Below the pieces are notes generated by a model. The model was not told where the DNA came from. It ran no database searches and saw nothing but the letters and a program-made list of their open reading frames with translations. The position numbers and the translations under genes are program-made. Below, in pieces: positions 18,916 to 30,873 of a DNA stretch of 64,000 bases. Source of the stretch: Skeletonema tropicum (Eukaryota > Bacillariophyta > Thalassiosirophyceae > Thalassiosirales > Thalassiosiraceae); the NCBI GenBank assembly GCA_037178625.1, contig CM074131.1:2914001-2978000 (forward strand). The letters are read 5' to 3'. The first letter of the stretch is position 1, and each line of letters starts with the position of its first letter.

Positions 18916-20136
18916 ATGTTCTTCGGAGGAATGCCAGGCGGCATGCCCGGAGGAGGAATGCGAGGAGGCCCCCGCGAGGACGTCGACACCGAAAAACTCT
19001 ACGAAACCCTCGGGGTGGAAAAGACCGCCACCAAAAAAGAGATCCGCAAGGCCTACATGAAATTGAGCCGTACGCACCACCCCGACAAGGGGGGAGATGA
19101 ACACAAATTCAAAGAGATTAGTGCGGCGTATGAAATTTTGAGTGACGAGGATAAGCGAGCGCAGTATGATAAGTATGGGTTGGAGGGTGTGGGGGATGAT
19201 GTTGGTGCGGCGGGTGGGGAAGATTTATTCTCCATGTTTTTTGGTGGTGGTGGAGGAAGGTCTAGAGCAGGACCGCGGAAGGGTCCGTCGGTCAATCATC
19301 CGCTCAAAGTTAGTTTGGAGGATTTGTACAATGGCAAAACTGTCAAACTAGCTGTCAACCGCAAGGTCATCAAGGGAACACCCTCCGAATGCACCAAATG
19401 CAAAGGACAGGGAGCAGTCATGGAAGTCCGACAAATCGGTCCAGGAATGATCACTCAAATGCAACGTCCATGCGATGACTGCAAAGGACAGGGAATGTCC
19501 TGCACCTTCAAATCCGAACGGAAGGTACTCGAAGTCCACGTCGAAAAGGGCATGGCACACAATCAAAAAATTACCTTTCGGGGCATGTCGGACGAAACCC
19601 CCAAGGCGGAGCCGGGGGATATCAACTTTATCATCCAGGAGAAAGATCACGACTTGTTCAAACGCAAGGGGAATGATTTGTTGGCTACCAAGACGATTAG
19701 TTTGAATCAGGCATTGTGTGGGTTTACGTGGAAGATTACACACTTGGATGGACGGACGTTGGTGATTAAATCAAAGGCGGGGGAGGTGATTAAGCCAGAG
19801 ATGAATACCAAGGAGGCACTGCCATTTGTAAAGATGCTTCCGGATGAGGGTATGCCTAGTAAAGGGAATCCATTTGTTCGTGGTAATTTGTATGTCATGT
19901 TCCGAGTGGAGTTCCCCAATGATAATGAATTGCCTGCACATGTGGTGGATGAATTGCGCAAATTACTGCCTGGTGCCGATGTGCCGGAGGAGTATGACGC
20001 AATGGAGGTGGAGGAGGTCACTTTGACTTCGGCGGACATTCGTACGTTTGGAAAGGGTGGCGCTACGAACCATGGGAGTGAGGCGCATGACTCGGATGAT
20101 GAGAGTGGTGGTCAACCGCAGTGCCAACAAATGTAA
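18916..20136 (+). CDS. DNAJA-type Hsp40 chaperone with reduced zinc-finger region
   Basis: Type I J-protein, co-chaperone of cytosolic or nuclear Hsp70; 406 residues. The J domain (about 26-90) has the HPD motif at 55-57. A G/F-rich linker (DLFSMFFGGGGG) follows, then the substrate-binding beta domains (GDINFIIQEKDHDLFKRKG...; ALCGFTWKITHLDGR). A type I J-protein normally has four CxxCxGxG repeats. Here only two remain, CTKCKGQG (159-166) and CDDCKGQG (186-193), placed either side of VRQIGPGMITQMQ. These correspond to motifs 2 and 3; motifs 1 and 4 are gone, so one of two zinc sites is lost. The protein ends CQQM, a CAAX box suited to farnesylation, as in animal and plant DNAJA proteins. Confidence 0.93.
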   Translation: MFFGGMPGGMPGGGMRGGPREDVDTEKLYETLGVEKTATKKEIRKAYMKLSRTHHPDKGGDEHKFKEISAAYEILSDEDKRAQYDKYGLEGVGDDVGAAGGEDLFSMFFGGGGGRSRAGPRKGPSVNHPLKVSLEDLYNGKTVKLAVNRKVIKGTPSECTKCKGQGAVMEVRQIGPGMITQMQRPCDDCKGQGMSCTFKSERKVLEVHVEKGMAHNQKITFRGMSDETPKAEPGDINFIIQEKDHDLFKRKGNDLLATKTISLNQALCGFTWKITHLDGRTLVIKSKAGEVIKPEMNTKEALPFVKMLPDEGMPSKGNPFVRGNLYVMFRVEFPNDNELPAHVVDELRKLLPGADVPEEYDAMEVEEVTLTSADIRTFGKGGATNHGSEAHDSDDESGGQPQCQQM

Positions 20137-20372
20137 ATAACAAATAATAGAATATACCAAATAAAATACAAAGGATTGGATTGTCTCTAATCGATTACCA
20201 AGCCTATCAATAAACGATCTTTCTTTTCTAATCGTAATTTATTTGTTTAGTTCTAGTAGTGAAAAACCATAAAATGCATGTGAACAGAGTCCTCCTAAAT
20301 ATTCATAAATAGGATGGACTGATTGTAGACAAATCTACGCTGAACGTTGGAGAAAGTCAACAACTTCAATCT

Positions 20373-23300
20373 CTAAGAGACGGCACTACGCCTGGCAGCT
20401 CGCGATGCCCGATCACGCGACGCTTTAGAACTAGCTTCAGAGGTAGTGCTGGGAGATGGGGCAGAGATTTTAGCTTTTTTTACTGACGTCTTGCGAGCAG
20501 GGGGGGACTTCTTCCTTGTACGTGCCGCCGCCTTCTTCCTTCCTCCTCCCTTTTTTGGTGGCGAGTCGGGAAAGTCAAATGAATCATCAGCATCTTGCTT
20601 CGTTTGCTTCTTCCTCCCTCTCTTTTTTGTAGAGGAAGCGGAAGATGAGGATGATTGAGAGTTTGTGATTGTGATCATCGCCTTCTTTGTGGCGGACACA
20701 GGTGTTGGTTTGGACTTGACAGAAAACTTCCTCTTCTTTGCGCTAGCCGAAGCTTTGGGCGTAGATTTGCTTCTTCGTTTGCTGGATAACTTGGGCGAGT
20801 GTGTCGTTTCGATTGCAGGAGATGTCACGTCATCTTCAAAGATGTCAATATCGCTCGACTTGCGCTTCTTCGTAGACACCTTCCTCGATCGCGGTGCACG
20901 CTTTTTCGCTGGAGATGATGATGGGGGTTCTGCCAAAGGAGATACGGCATCTTTTGCAATTGGAGAAATATTGTCCAGACCCTTATCAAAATTGTCCGAG
21001 TGTTGCTCTTCTTTTCCAGGGCTGCCAGGGCTGAAATTAGATTGCTCTTCTTTTTCTGTCCTAGGAGAGAATGCGTCATCTGCACCATTGCCAAAATCGT
21101 CCTCGATCTCTTCAGCCGGTTCAATCACAGACTCGCCTTCGCCAACAGACTTGTCGTCAACAGACTTGTCATCGACGGATTTGTCGTCAACAGACTTGTC
21201 GCCAACAGACTTGTCGTCAACAGACTTGTCATCGTCGGATTCGTCAGATGATTTGTCATCGACGGATTTATCGTCATCAGACTCCAAATCTTGATTTTTC
21301 TTCACGTAATGACTTATTGACTTCTTTGGCCTCTTCTTTGCCGGCCTTTCGGAACTATCTTCGGAATCATATCTAATAGGAGCATTTGCTGGAGAGCTTT
21401 GGTTGCGTGAGTACAATGCTGCAGGAACTTGAATACTGCCGGGGTAGACTGTCAAGTTAAAATCTTTCTTTACATGAGAAAGTAATACTTCGCGTGCAAA
21501 TTGGTAGATAATCTTCATTCTCGCAGCGGCTTCCTTCTCTTCATGGTCAGCATCTGTCACTGAATCATCATCATCATCAAGGCTGGTCTCTAGAGGAGAA
21601 ATTTTAGAAGAACTCTTCATCACATCAACAGGTGAAAACTTTCCAATCTGATCTATCATACGGAGTAAGAAAGAGATCTACACAATTGGGGAAAGAACAT
21701 GTTAGAGAAATTCACAACCAAGAAGAGATACAAAAACGCAGAGATGAGATACTCACATTATCAGCTCTTTCTCCCAAACTTTGGATAAGAGGATCGAGCA
21801 AAAACTTCAACCTCTTCTTCAAGCGTTTCTCTGAGGCCTCCTCGGATTGTGCCAACTCGTCAGCCTCCATCTCAGCATCGGAATCATCTTCCCCTGCTAA
21901 CGTACCAGCGGCACTAGCTGTTTCGTGTCGGAATGCAAGCAGATGAAGCGCATACGGAACGCAGTACTCAGGCATCAACTTCATCTTCAAATTGTTTTCA
22001 AAGTTCTTTTCTGCTGCTTTACCCATTGCACGAACTTGAGCCTGGCAAGTAGCAATCGATCCGCGAAGTGATGAAATACATTGCATCATCGACGTCTTCA
22101 CTTTTCCGGCCTTCCGACTTTCGGCGCAAAGAGTTACGAAAGCAATAAATCGCATGCTAGGAGCAGAACCAACTCCACCATGACGATACTTGCCGATTCC
22201 TGAAAGCATGAAAGAGAGTTCCTCAGCCACAGAATCGCGGACAGATGCCTCCTTGTCGAGCAAGACATTGCTTAAAACATGCCACATACTTGAAGTCAAA
22301 TAAGTGTCCTCAAGTTTCAAACCCGAGTCACAAAGTCGGAGCAAATTGATCGCCGCAGAACGACGTAGAGCAGCACGATCTTGTGAGGTTTTGCAGTATC
22401 GGCCATTCACGCTCGAAGGAGGAACACCTCCATCTTCGAGAATCTTCGCAAGGGTACTGAACACTTCCGCAATATGTGCAGACGTTGGCGGATCTAGCTC
22501 AGCATGCTTGGCCTTACGCCTTGAGCTCACAACCGTAGATCGGATGTGAGTCACAAGCAGCTCAATGGCTTCAGACATCATTTGACAGTGCACAGACACG
22601 CCATTCTTCTTCTTTTTGTTAGCTTTCTTACGCCCACTTTTTTCGGGTGATTCCTCATCAATGTCAGAGTCTTCGCTGTCATCGCCGTCATCACGAGATG
22701 TGTCTAGTCGGGTGTTTCTGCCAAGAAGAGCTGTATCAAGTGCAAATTTGATTGCTCGCTCACCCCATCCGAGCTTCTTGCCTTCGCAGGATGCATTGAA
22801 CGCATAGGGGGCACATTCCGCGATAGCAGTAATAGCAGTCAAGACACTGATAATTCTATCATTGTTTTTGGGATTCGCATCATCGTCAGGAATAGATAGG
22901 CGAGAGGGATTGACAAGAGCTTTCAAGATTGGTTCAAACTCAGTCTTCTCCTTGCGGGCACGAACAGAAAGATCAGTGATGGGCTTGGAACGAGGATTCA
23001 TCATTGCTGCAATTGCATAAACAGCATTTCGCGCTTGCTCTGGAGTTCCCTCACGAGTGCATGTTCGATGAAGTTGTTTGCGAAGAGTCTCAACTGAGTC
23101 TGTGTCTTTCTCTTTCTGTGAAGAGGCAGCCTTTGCAAGAATGTCACTAATCATCGTCACAATACCGTATTTCTCCATATCCTTCTTCATCGCAGAAGTC
23201 ATCGTAGTAGTGCGACATATGTCAAAGAACTCGGCTAAGTTCTTGAAACCTTCTTTTGTACCACCGAGGGCAGGGAAGATAGATGTTGCGACTTTCACGC

Positions 23301-26042
23301 AACGCAAAAAATGTGATGCTGCCTCACAATCACCTGCCTCAAAGCATTCCTGCGATAATATAATACAGGTATCAATAGATTCAGAGTTGATGAGCGAACC
23401 CATGGCACAACGACGTGCCATCGACCTGACCCAAGAAGCGGTAGCATTGCCAAGACTTTTTGTTCGCTTGGGTAGTTCGTCAAGAGCACGAAGACGGGCT
23501 GATGGTAAATGTGTTGGAGTTGCAATTGTAGACAGTATCCTGAAGATGTGCTTATCCTTCGCTGCGTGTAACTTCCTCAAAACAGTCTCAAGATCCCCAA
23601 CGTCAGATGAGCTTTTGCCCACAGCAGAAGGAGGTGCGCAAAGGGCAGCCATCTTTTCAAGCTTCTCCATGGCATCGGCATCAGCAGTAAAGGCTTCAGC
23701 AGAACCCGACTCGCATTCCTTGGCCTTAGATCTAGCGTCCAAATACGCCGCAAGACTCCTCTGCAAATTGCTTCGATGGGAAAAAAGTGTACACATCCAC
23801 TTGTTGGCACTCTCCTTGGTCTGCAACGTTTGCAAAATCATGGCCAATCCTACGGCTCGACTTGTTGGAGATAACATTGCACCTTCCTTTTTCACCGTTC
23901 CCAGCATGATATCGTCAACAATCTGAAAGATGCGACTTCTCAAGTCAGGGTCTTGCTCGTCAGAGAAAAAGACAGACTCAAACACCTTCTGAGGAATCCA
24001 GCTGAATTTCTCCTCCAATGCTTTATCCATATTCTCCTTCGACAACACGTCCAAAATTTCATCAATGTCTACATCCTCGCCACCCTCCTGGACATGTTGT
24101 AACTTTTTCGTAACGTAATGCTTGTAATAAATACGAGCAAGTCCAGTAATGGCATCTTTGCGCTCTGTTTTGAATTTCGACGAGACACGGGTGCCGACGG
24201 CGTTGAGTAATTCGGCGGAAACGGCAGAGATTGGGTGTGTTTTACGACGGGTTGTTGATTCGCCTGATTCGATATCATCACTGGTGGCACTGTGGGCCAA
24301 TTCACACACTTGATGGATTGCATAGACGCGAATTTCAGTAATCTTGTCCATTTTGATAATGACAGAAAGAGCTTCGCTGACATCACTGCAAAGATCAGTT
24401 TGATTGTATTGGGAGCTAAGAAAGTTGGTGAGGGATCTGATCATCATCTCTCGGATGGCACCCTCTGGGTCTGTTGTAGGTGAAACAGGAGAAGCAAATA
24501 TTAGCCTTGCAATCACCAACAAAAGGATGCTATCAAAGTATTCATACAACTTACCATAACTTCTCCTCAACCAATCTCTAAAACAGGGTCTAAATCTCTT
24601 CGCAATATCACTAGTCCTCGCAGCAAACAGACGTCCGAGAAGTTTGGTAGCTTGCCATCTCTTATCCACATCCGTATTCGTCAAATCGGATGCCACAGTA
24701 CCAATCACAGTGGTCAAAATCATTGGTGTGATTCGATGCAGTTCATAGGCAATGGAATAAACATCTCCCGCATCAACCTCCCTTTTGAAATTCAATGTAG
24801 GAGAGGGGGTATCTTTACCCCCCTTCTTTTTCTTCTTTCCAGAAGAAGGAGGACTTTCACTCAAATCCTCTGCACTCAAGCTAGTTGACTCCAACGTCTT
24901 TGGATCACCACTAAAAATCCCATTCAAAAGGTTCGCAATAGGCGACGAAATCTTATCCTCCGTCTTCCTCAACACCTTGGCCGCCACCAAATACGACGGA
25001 TTGGTCTGCTGGATCTGCGCCGGTGGATTCTCCTTACTCTTTGGATCAATCACATAGGTTACTGGACCACCACCTATGGGCAGGAGTAATTCATCCAATA
25101 CGGCATTGGGGATATTCCCCTCAAATTCTTCCACGCAGGCGGCGACTGCCGACTCGGCATGTTGGCCCACCTCGGGGGGATGATCGACATGGACACATGT
25201 GAGAATGGTCTTGATCAATTCACACAATGTCTCCAATGCCTGAGGAGCTTGTTCGGTTCGTACCAAATCCACTAACACCACACCAATCTTTACTTCCGAC
25301 AATTGCTCCAAAATTCGAAAGTAGGCTTCATACTGATGCATAATCTGATTCGATGATACCATGGATCCACTAGTATCATGGGGAATACACGTGGCCAAAT
25401 TCCCCAACTGACGAATCATCTGTTGAAATATCTCGATAATTTCATCTTCATTCCACGGTGGTTCGGGGGCATAAATGTAGAATAGTTCCATACAGGCGAG
25501 GACAGAGTGGAGACGAACATCCTTGTCCTTGTGGTTGAGGTAGATGTAGGAGGTATCGTCGTCGTCGTCATCGACTGAGACGAGTGAGGTGGCGAGGGAG
25601 GAGAGGCCGGGGTAGTGCGGTGAGTGGGGCTCGACATCTTCGTCGGAGAGTTGTTCGGTGATGTTTTTGAGGCGTTTCAGGAGGTCATTCTGTTGTTATA
25701 TGCGTTGTGAAGGTAGTATCATGTCGTATTAAATTTAGAGAAAAGAAGAATTGTAAGTGCCAATGATGATGTGAGCGTTGAATAGGAAAAAATACCAAGC
25801 CACAGCAAAAGAGCAATGTAAAATAAGCCGCTGAACTCATATCAATGGTGGTCATGTCAAAACTGAGCTTATTCAACAGGCTAATACCATAAAAGAGGAG
25901 CCTACAACTAATTTGCAAATGACATGACACATAATTTTATCAGTTGAACATTCAAACTTTGCTCACCTTATTTTTAGCCCCTTCAAGATACGACGCGGAC
26001 AGAACTTGTGGCGGATCCTTTCGCCTTTCTTCTGGGAGCCAT
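20373..26042 (-). CDS. PDS5: PDS5 homologue, sister-chromatid cohesion regulator
   Basis: HEAT-repeat protein that binds cohesin and controls its loading, release and acetylation in the nucleus. Well-supported exons: 25689-24555, 24470-21757 and 21677-20373, with introns of 84 nt (GTAAGT/AACAG) and 79 nt (GTGAGT/GTGTAG). An additional first exon lies at about 26042-25967 (277-nt intron), but its ATG frame differs by one base from the frame that joins exon 2. The N-terminus reads NDLLKRLKNITEQLSDED then KDVRLHSVLACMELFYIYAP, the PDS5 signature. The last ~400 residues are a charged tail with tandem DDKSV repeats and Lys/Arg/Ser-rich blocks, like the basic tails of animal PDS5. About 1,740 residues in total. 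It is divergent from the TPR gene. Confidence 0.88.
21130..21295 (-). repeat. 15-bp tandem repeats coding DDKSV units in PDS5
   Basis: About ten imperfect 15-bp units encode DDKSV, GDKSV or DDKSSDESD runs in the acidic part of the PDS5 tail. Coding repeats like this expand and contract easily and are likely polymorphic. Confidence 0.8.
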
Positions 26043-26678
26043 TGGAGTGTATTATATATGTGCGCAGAGGTGATTATATGCAATGGATAGTCGTAGGTTG
26101 CGTCAGTTGTAGCTGATCAGGTGCACCATGTCGAATATGATGAATGAATTCGATTATCGATTATTTATTATCGTGTGATGAGTTGATGAGAAGCGCGCAA
26201 AAAATTTGGGAAGCCCAAAGCCGATTTTGAATTTTACTGGGACTCCCTTTCAACTGGCACCAGAGAGGTTGCGGTAGGTTGCACTCAGGTTCTTTTCTTG
26301 TCACAATCTCGCTGGGTTTCTTGTGTGCCTTGTAGGAATTAGTAGAAGAAAATATTAGGCGAGATTCAACGCTTGGCGAGCTGTCACATCTCTCGCCCGA
26401 ATCGCCAGCAACATGCAACATCAAAAACAGGCCCAAAAATACCCCCCACATCACCGTCCACGAAGACGTAGGTGTACACTACACTGTGGTTGCTGGATAA
26501 GGCAAGCAATACAAGGCAGAACTTTATAACACTGAGCAGGAATGAAATTGGAATATTAAGCTACTTGGCAGAAGAAGAACGAGCTATCAGTAGGCGCACA
26601 AAACGTTTCGCAGCGTTCAGAACCGTCTACATTTTTTAACCTTTCCTTCAGCATACCAGTAGGAAATCAAAAAATAAT
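26043..26678. other. Divergent intergenic region, PDS5 / TPR gene
   Basis: 636 bp between two divergent genes, so it should hold both promoters. No coding region or repeat that I can support; the short frames within it show no family resemblance. Confidence 0.4.
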
Positions 26679-29321
26679 ATGTTCTCTTCCTACCTCAACC
26701 TCGCACAGCCACGGTCTAATAACCATAATAACCAATCAGACAATGCAAGTGTCACCACCCAAAGCACAGCTGGCTCACGGTCCTCACGAAACTCGACCAA
26801 AAACGCAAAAGACTACGCTGTCCTACTCGACGACTTACGAAAATCCCAGCTAAAATACAAAAAGTCACAATCGGAGTTTGCATCAAGTCTAGCCCGCATG
26901 GGTGAATTCCACATACGATACGGCGAATACGAGGAAGCGATGGTGGCATTCCGTGATTCTCTGACAGAAAATCAGAGTGTCTGCTCCTCTTCCATATCGA
27001 TGGTACCGTCGTTAGCCGAATGCTCGGACAATGGTGATGATCAGTCGGTATCGTTTCTATCGGGCATGACTGGATCGACGGGGAGCAATTCGACATACCT
27101 GAGTTTGAGTGGTGTGGCCAACTCGATAGATGTGCTGTCTCATCCAGATAGTATTGAGCTACATAGAAAGAGCTTGCAAGATATGATCAACACGTTGAGC
27201 AACCTGGGCAAGGTCCATTCGCTGCGTGGCGAGGATAGCTTGGCAATGAAGTATTACGAAGAGAAGACAAAAATCCAAGCTGTTCAAATGAGTATAGAGG
27301 AGCAGTTGAGTAGCTCTGCCGGATGTTTGGGCGGCGAATCCCATGCTAGAACTGGATCAGGATTCTTTAGTGAGGGGCAAAATCTAATGAAGGAGATTAC
27401 CGAAGATGTCAATGCTTTGGATGAACTCTTCAAAGGCATTACATTCCTCAAGGAAACTGTCCACAACGTTGTCAATGAGCACTCAATTAAAAATGCCAAA
27501 ATTGAGGAAGAGACAAGAAGTGATGTTGATAGCGAGCACAACAACAGTGGTGGCATAGAGTGCTCAGAAGAATTCTTTATGCCCATCAAGAACTCTAGAA
27601 TCGAGGTTGATACCAATAGTATTTACTCTGTCTCCACTGAAGGCAGTTGCTCTTCGAGAATATCAAAGAGAAGTACTACTAAAAAGACTAATCGGCAACT
27701 TCCGTCTCTCAAGGAAACGAGGAACGCTAAGGAAGACAGAGAGCTCGAAGATGCCATAGATACGTATCGGAATGCTATCGATTCTACTGGTCACAGCTGT
27801 GAACGTCACGAGAAGAAGTATGCAGATTTTTTACGAAGGTACAAGGCTGGCAAAGTCCAAGCTGAAAACCCACTGGAAATGAACTGCTCCCAACAAACGA
27901 AGAGAAAAGGTTGGCAGCTTGCGCTTGAAATATATGAGGCGTCCCTCTCTGCGAAAAGGGAGGTCACAAGTCGCATGCCTTTCCCTCCGGGTTCTCCTCG
28001 CAAACGAACAGCTTCGGATTTCAACCAAGACACTCACATGGGGATTGCCTCCATTCTCATCGCCATGGGTGGCTTGCACTACAAGCTCAATAATGTAGAG
28101 ATGGAACTTGAAAAGTACAGCGAGGCACTCACTGTCTACGAACATCATTTTGGACGGGACCACCCCCATACTGCGGGAACAATGAAAAATATTGGGATGG
28201 TATTAGCAGAGCAAGGCAATCTTGATGAGGCCATGGGCAAATTCAAGGCGGCCAAACAGATATATGAAGCGATCAATCCAGATGGTCCTTCTTGTGATGT
28301 GGCAAGTGCGTTGTCGTGTATGGCAAATGTACAGAGTAGAAGAGGAGATTTAGACGATGCTCTTCGACTTTATGGAGAGTCACTTCATATGTACAAAGCA
28401 GTCATCAGGCGCACCAAAGAAATGGGCGGTCGTTCTCGTTTGGCAATTCAAGAGGTTGCATCCACGCTCAAGATTATGGGCATGGTGCACACAAAGCGAG
28501 GTGAACTTGGCTTGTCCATGGCCTGCTTCCAAGAGGCTATCGATATCATGCGCGCAAACTTCAATGAGAAGGGATCCGGTCCCGTTGTCACGTCAATTCT
28601 GTCACGTATCGGTGGTATCTTTTACAAGATGGGCAAGTTCGACGAGGCGATGTCGCATTATCAAGAGGCATATGATCTTGCAACTAGGACATACGCTACT
28701 ACAGAACATCCTGAGGTTGCGCAAGTCTTACATTACATTGGTGGTATCCATCAGAAGCAGGGCAATGTCGGAGAGGCAATGAAATGTTATAAAAACGCAG
28801 CCAAGATCTACCAGAACAAATTAGGACGAAATGATCCAACGGTGGCAACAACACTGGTATGCATAGGAAGCCTTCATTACATAGAGAAGGACATCGATGG
28901 TGCTATGGGCTATTACACCGAAGCACTTCGTCTCAACCGGGCTGCCTATGGAACTAGTCACCCAGACGTCATCCCAACAATGAAAAGCATCGCTCTGATC
29001 CAATCAAAGAAAGGAAACTTCGACCGAGCAATAGAGATATTTACAGAAGTCCGCAACATCAAATCTGCTGAAGTAGGAAAGATTCATCCTGAAGTGGCAA
29101 GTGCACACAAACGAATTGGAAATGTGCACTACCAACGTGGAGACCTTGAAGGCGCACAAAAAGAATATAGACAAGCACTGTCGATTTACGAGCAAAGTCT
29201 TGGCAAAGATCATCAATCTACTACATCCTCACGAGCAATTGTAGAGAAAATTGGTGAGGAGCTTGGTCAGAAAGAGTTGGCGCAGATCACTTCTGTTGGA
29301 AGTCTTTTCAAACAGATATGA
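26679..29321 (+). CDS. Tetratricopeptide (kinesin light chain-like) repeat protein
   Basis: 880 residues in one exon. The first ~420 residues are Ser/Asn-rich with an isolated TPR-like pair (ASSLARMGEFHIRYGEYEEAM; LGKVHSLRGEDSLAMKYYEE). From about residue 455 to 860 there are about nine 42-residue repeats of the kinesin light chain / nephrocystin type (for example HPHTAGTMKNIGMVLAEQGN, VATTLVCIGSLHYIEKDIDG, VASAHKRIGNVHYQRGDLEG). Such arrays bind partner peptides. Long TPR proteins of this type form large families in diatoms, with no fixed function known. No kinesin heavy chain or enzyme domain is present. Confidence 0.85.
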   Translation: MFSSYLNLAQPRSNNHNNQSDNASVTTQSTAGSRSSRNSTKNAKDYAVLLDDLRKSQLKYKKSQSEFASSLARMGEFHIRYGEYEEAMVAFRDSLTENQSVCSSSISMVPSLAECSDNGDDQSVSFLSGMTGSTGSNSTYLSLSGVANSIDVLSHPDSIELHRKSLQDMINTLSNLGKVHSLRGEDSLAMKYYEEKTKIQAVQMSIEEQLSSSAGCLGGESHARTGSGFFSEGQNLMKEITEDVNALDELFKGITFLKETVHNVVNEHSIKNAKIEEETRSDVDSEHNNSGGIECSEEFFMPIKNSRIEVDTNSIYSVSTEGSCSSRISKRSTTKKTNRQLPSLKETRNAKEDRELEDAIDTYRNAIDSTGHSCERHEKKYADFLRRYKAGKVQAENPLEMNCSQQTKRKGWQLALEIYEASLSAKREVTSRMPFPPGSPRKRTASDFNQDTHMGIASILIAMGGLHYKLNNVEMELEKYSEALTVYEHHFGRDHPHTAGTMKNIGMVLAEQGNLDEAMGKFKAAKQIYEAINPDGPSCDVASALSCMANVQSRRGDLDDALRLYGESLHMYKAVIRRTKEMGGRSRLAIQEVASTLKIMGMVHTKRGELGLSMACFQEAIDIMRANFNEKGSGPVVTSILSRIGGIFYKMGKFDEAMSHYQEAYDLATRTYATTEHPEVAQVLHYIGGIHQKQGNVGEAMKCYKNAAKIYQNKLGRNDPTVATTLVCIGSLHYIEKDIDGAMGYYTEALRLNRAAYGTSHPDVIPTMKSIALIQSKKGNFDRAIEIFTEVRNIKSAEVGKIHPEVASAHKRIGNVHYQRGDLEGAQKEYRQALSIYEQSLGKDHQSTTSSRAIVEKIGEELGQKELAQITSVGSLFKQI

Positions 29322-29473
29322 CAAGCTATAGTAAAAACTTTTTTTATTACACTGAATTCTATCTATCTATTGCATGTTATGTTCGATGTAGGTGTCCGAT
29401 GTTACGTTTCTGCATTATGCATTACGTTGTGATGTACTTTTGGGTATTTGAGAGAAGGCTGCTGCCGGACACT

Positions 29474-30397
29474 CTAGTTAGGCAGTCTTATCAAAAGAAT
29501 CGTCAGAAATGATGATAGAAAAGCTAAGGTTGGTGTTATCATCTCTCCATTACTGACAGAAGGCGTTGGTCGAGGGGAGACAGTCGGAAAGCTCGTCGGC
29601 TGCATTGATGGTTGAGTCTCGCACTCTTGCTCTGAAACAGCAATGAGTGATACTTTTCCGTCATTCTTAGTCGTGATAACAACATCAAGTTCGGAACCAT
29701 CTACAAAAGAACCTGTTATCGAGGAACCGTTTTGAAGAAAGCAACCATAAAATGCAATGGTAGAACCTGTGCCAACTTCCATTTCTCCTTGAAACATACC
29801 CGAGTAAATATGCACCGATGCAAAGTTTTGAACAGTAATGCTGAAGCCATCCATCTTATCCTCTTGACCAGTCCCTCCTATAAATTGGCCTCCCAGTATT
29901 TTGGCTTGTGTTCCAAATCCGTGAACGTAAAAAGCGTCGCCTCCCACACCATCAGATGATGTGCCTCCAGTTATACTTCCGCCATATATCTCTGCAAAGC
30001 TAGCTGTGTCGTCGCTGGATTGTCCATTGTGCAATTCAACTGCTGGCTTATCCTGCCACCCCTGAACAGTTCCTCCCTTCATATTAAAATTTGAAGATGT
30101 CACCAGCCGTATTCCAGGCCAATCCTCGGCAGCAAGTATCTCTCCCCCAATTTCGAGTATCAACGCCGTACTTCGAACATAAAAGGACTGTCCAACATAT
30201 TTCTCGTTGATGGTATGAACTGCCCCATCGTTGAGGATTGTCAAATCTGAATTTGGCTGCAGGAAACGATGTGATGATTTTGTGAATTTGAAATCATTAT
30301 CGCCGATGAACCCAGGGCTGACTGTTCGTGCACTGAGTAGTACCAAGGTTAACGTGAGTGCTGCTGCAGATGAAGAGAGGGGGAGAGAGGCAGGCAT
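29474..30397 (-). CDS. Secreted, probably GPI-anchored or cell-wall protein
   Basis: I choose the Met at 30397 because it begins a clean signal peptide (MPASLPLSSSAAALTLTLVL); a Met 22 residues upstream (30463) is also in frame. The body (about 40-250) is Gly-rich with short repeated strands (IYGGSITGG, AKILGGQFIGG, VHIYSGMFQG) that look like a small beta-helix. It is followed by a Pro/Ser/Thr-rich linker (PSMQPTSFPTVSPRPTPS), common in diatom surface proteins. A C-terminal hydrophobic segment (LAFLSSFLTILLIRL) fits a GPI signal or a membrane anchor. No enzyme family recognised. It is convergent with the TPR gene. Confidence 0.7.
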   Translation of the reverse strand: MPASLPLSSSAAALTLTLVLLSARTVSPGFIGDNDFKFTKSSHRFLQPNSDLTILNDGAVHTINEKYVGQSFYVRSTALILEIGGEILAAEDWPGIRLVTSSNFNMKGGTVQGWQDKPAVELHNGQSSDDTASFAEIYGGSITGGTSSDGVGGDAFYVHGFGTQAKILGGQFIGGTGQEDKMDGFSITVQNFASVHIYSGMFQGEMEVGTGSTIAFYGCFLQNGSSITGSFVDGSELDVVITTKNDGKVSLIAVSEQECETQPSMQPTSFPTVSPRPTPSVSNGEMITPTLAFLSSFLTILLIRLPN

Positions 30398-30873
30398 GGT
30401 GACTGTTTTTCTATGACTATGAGGCTTCGTGCTTCGTAGAAAAAAGTAGTGTTGCTTTAGCACGCACCTGGAGATGCTGAGCAGGTTTCGTGAATGCTGA
30501 TCGGTATCACTTCAAGTCATTCACACAGATACACAGAACAAATCACATTTTGTCTTCGTCCTGCTGTGATATCTTGTGATATGCCGCCTGCTTTTGATCC
30601 ACCGCTTGGATACTGCCCCTTTCAAATGATAGGATTATCAGAAGCATGGTACCATACATGGCTGATATGGCTTCGTATATAAGTATAAGTAAATAATGAA
30701 TGATGGACGGAAATATATAGGTATAAAATATCTTGCTAAATATTGTAATTCTTTCCAGGCGTATGTGTCTGGAACCATATCATGTGAGGTGGTATTTTTC
30801 ATTCTTCTGGATAGGTGGTATAATATAAATAAGTAATGGAACTCAACCTGTGTGTTCCTAAACCCCTCCCTCC
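30398..30873. other. Intergenic, no gene seen
   Basis: Promoter side of the secreted-protein gene and 3' side of the Tudor-like gene. A/T-rich, with no supported feature. Confidence 0.4.

Noticed and set aside
21150..21290. Possible CRISPR-like regular repeats
   Set aside because: The 15-bp units are adjacent, have no spacers and code for DDKSV in PDS5.
20665..21294. 209-codon plus-strand frame opposite the PDS5 tail
   Set aside because: Mirror of the repetitive charged PDS5 tail; Ser/Asp/Leu runs are the complement of the coding repeats.
26161..26454. 97-codon minus-strand frame in the PDS5/TPR intergenic region
   Set aside because: Hydrophobic start but no family, no targeting motif and no splice context; it lies in the promoter region.
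29318..29512. 64-codon plus-strand frame after the TPR gene
   Set aside because: It lies in the 3' UTR overlap between convergent genes and shows no similarity to anything.
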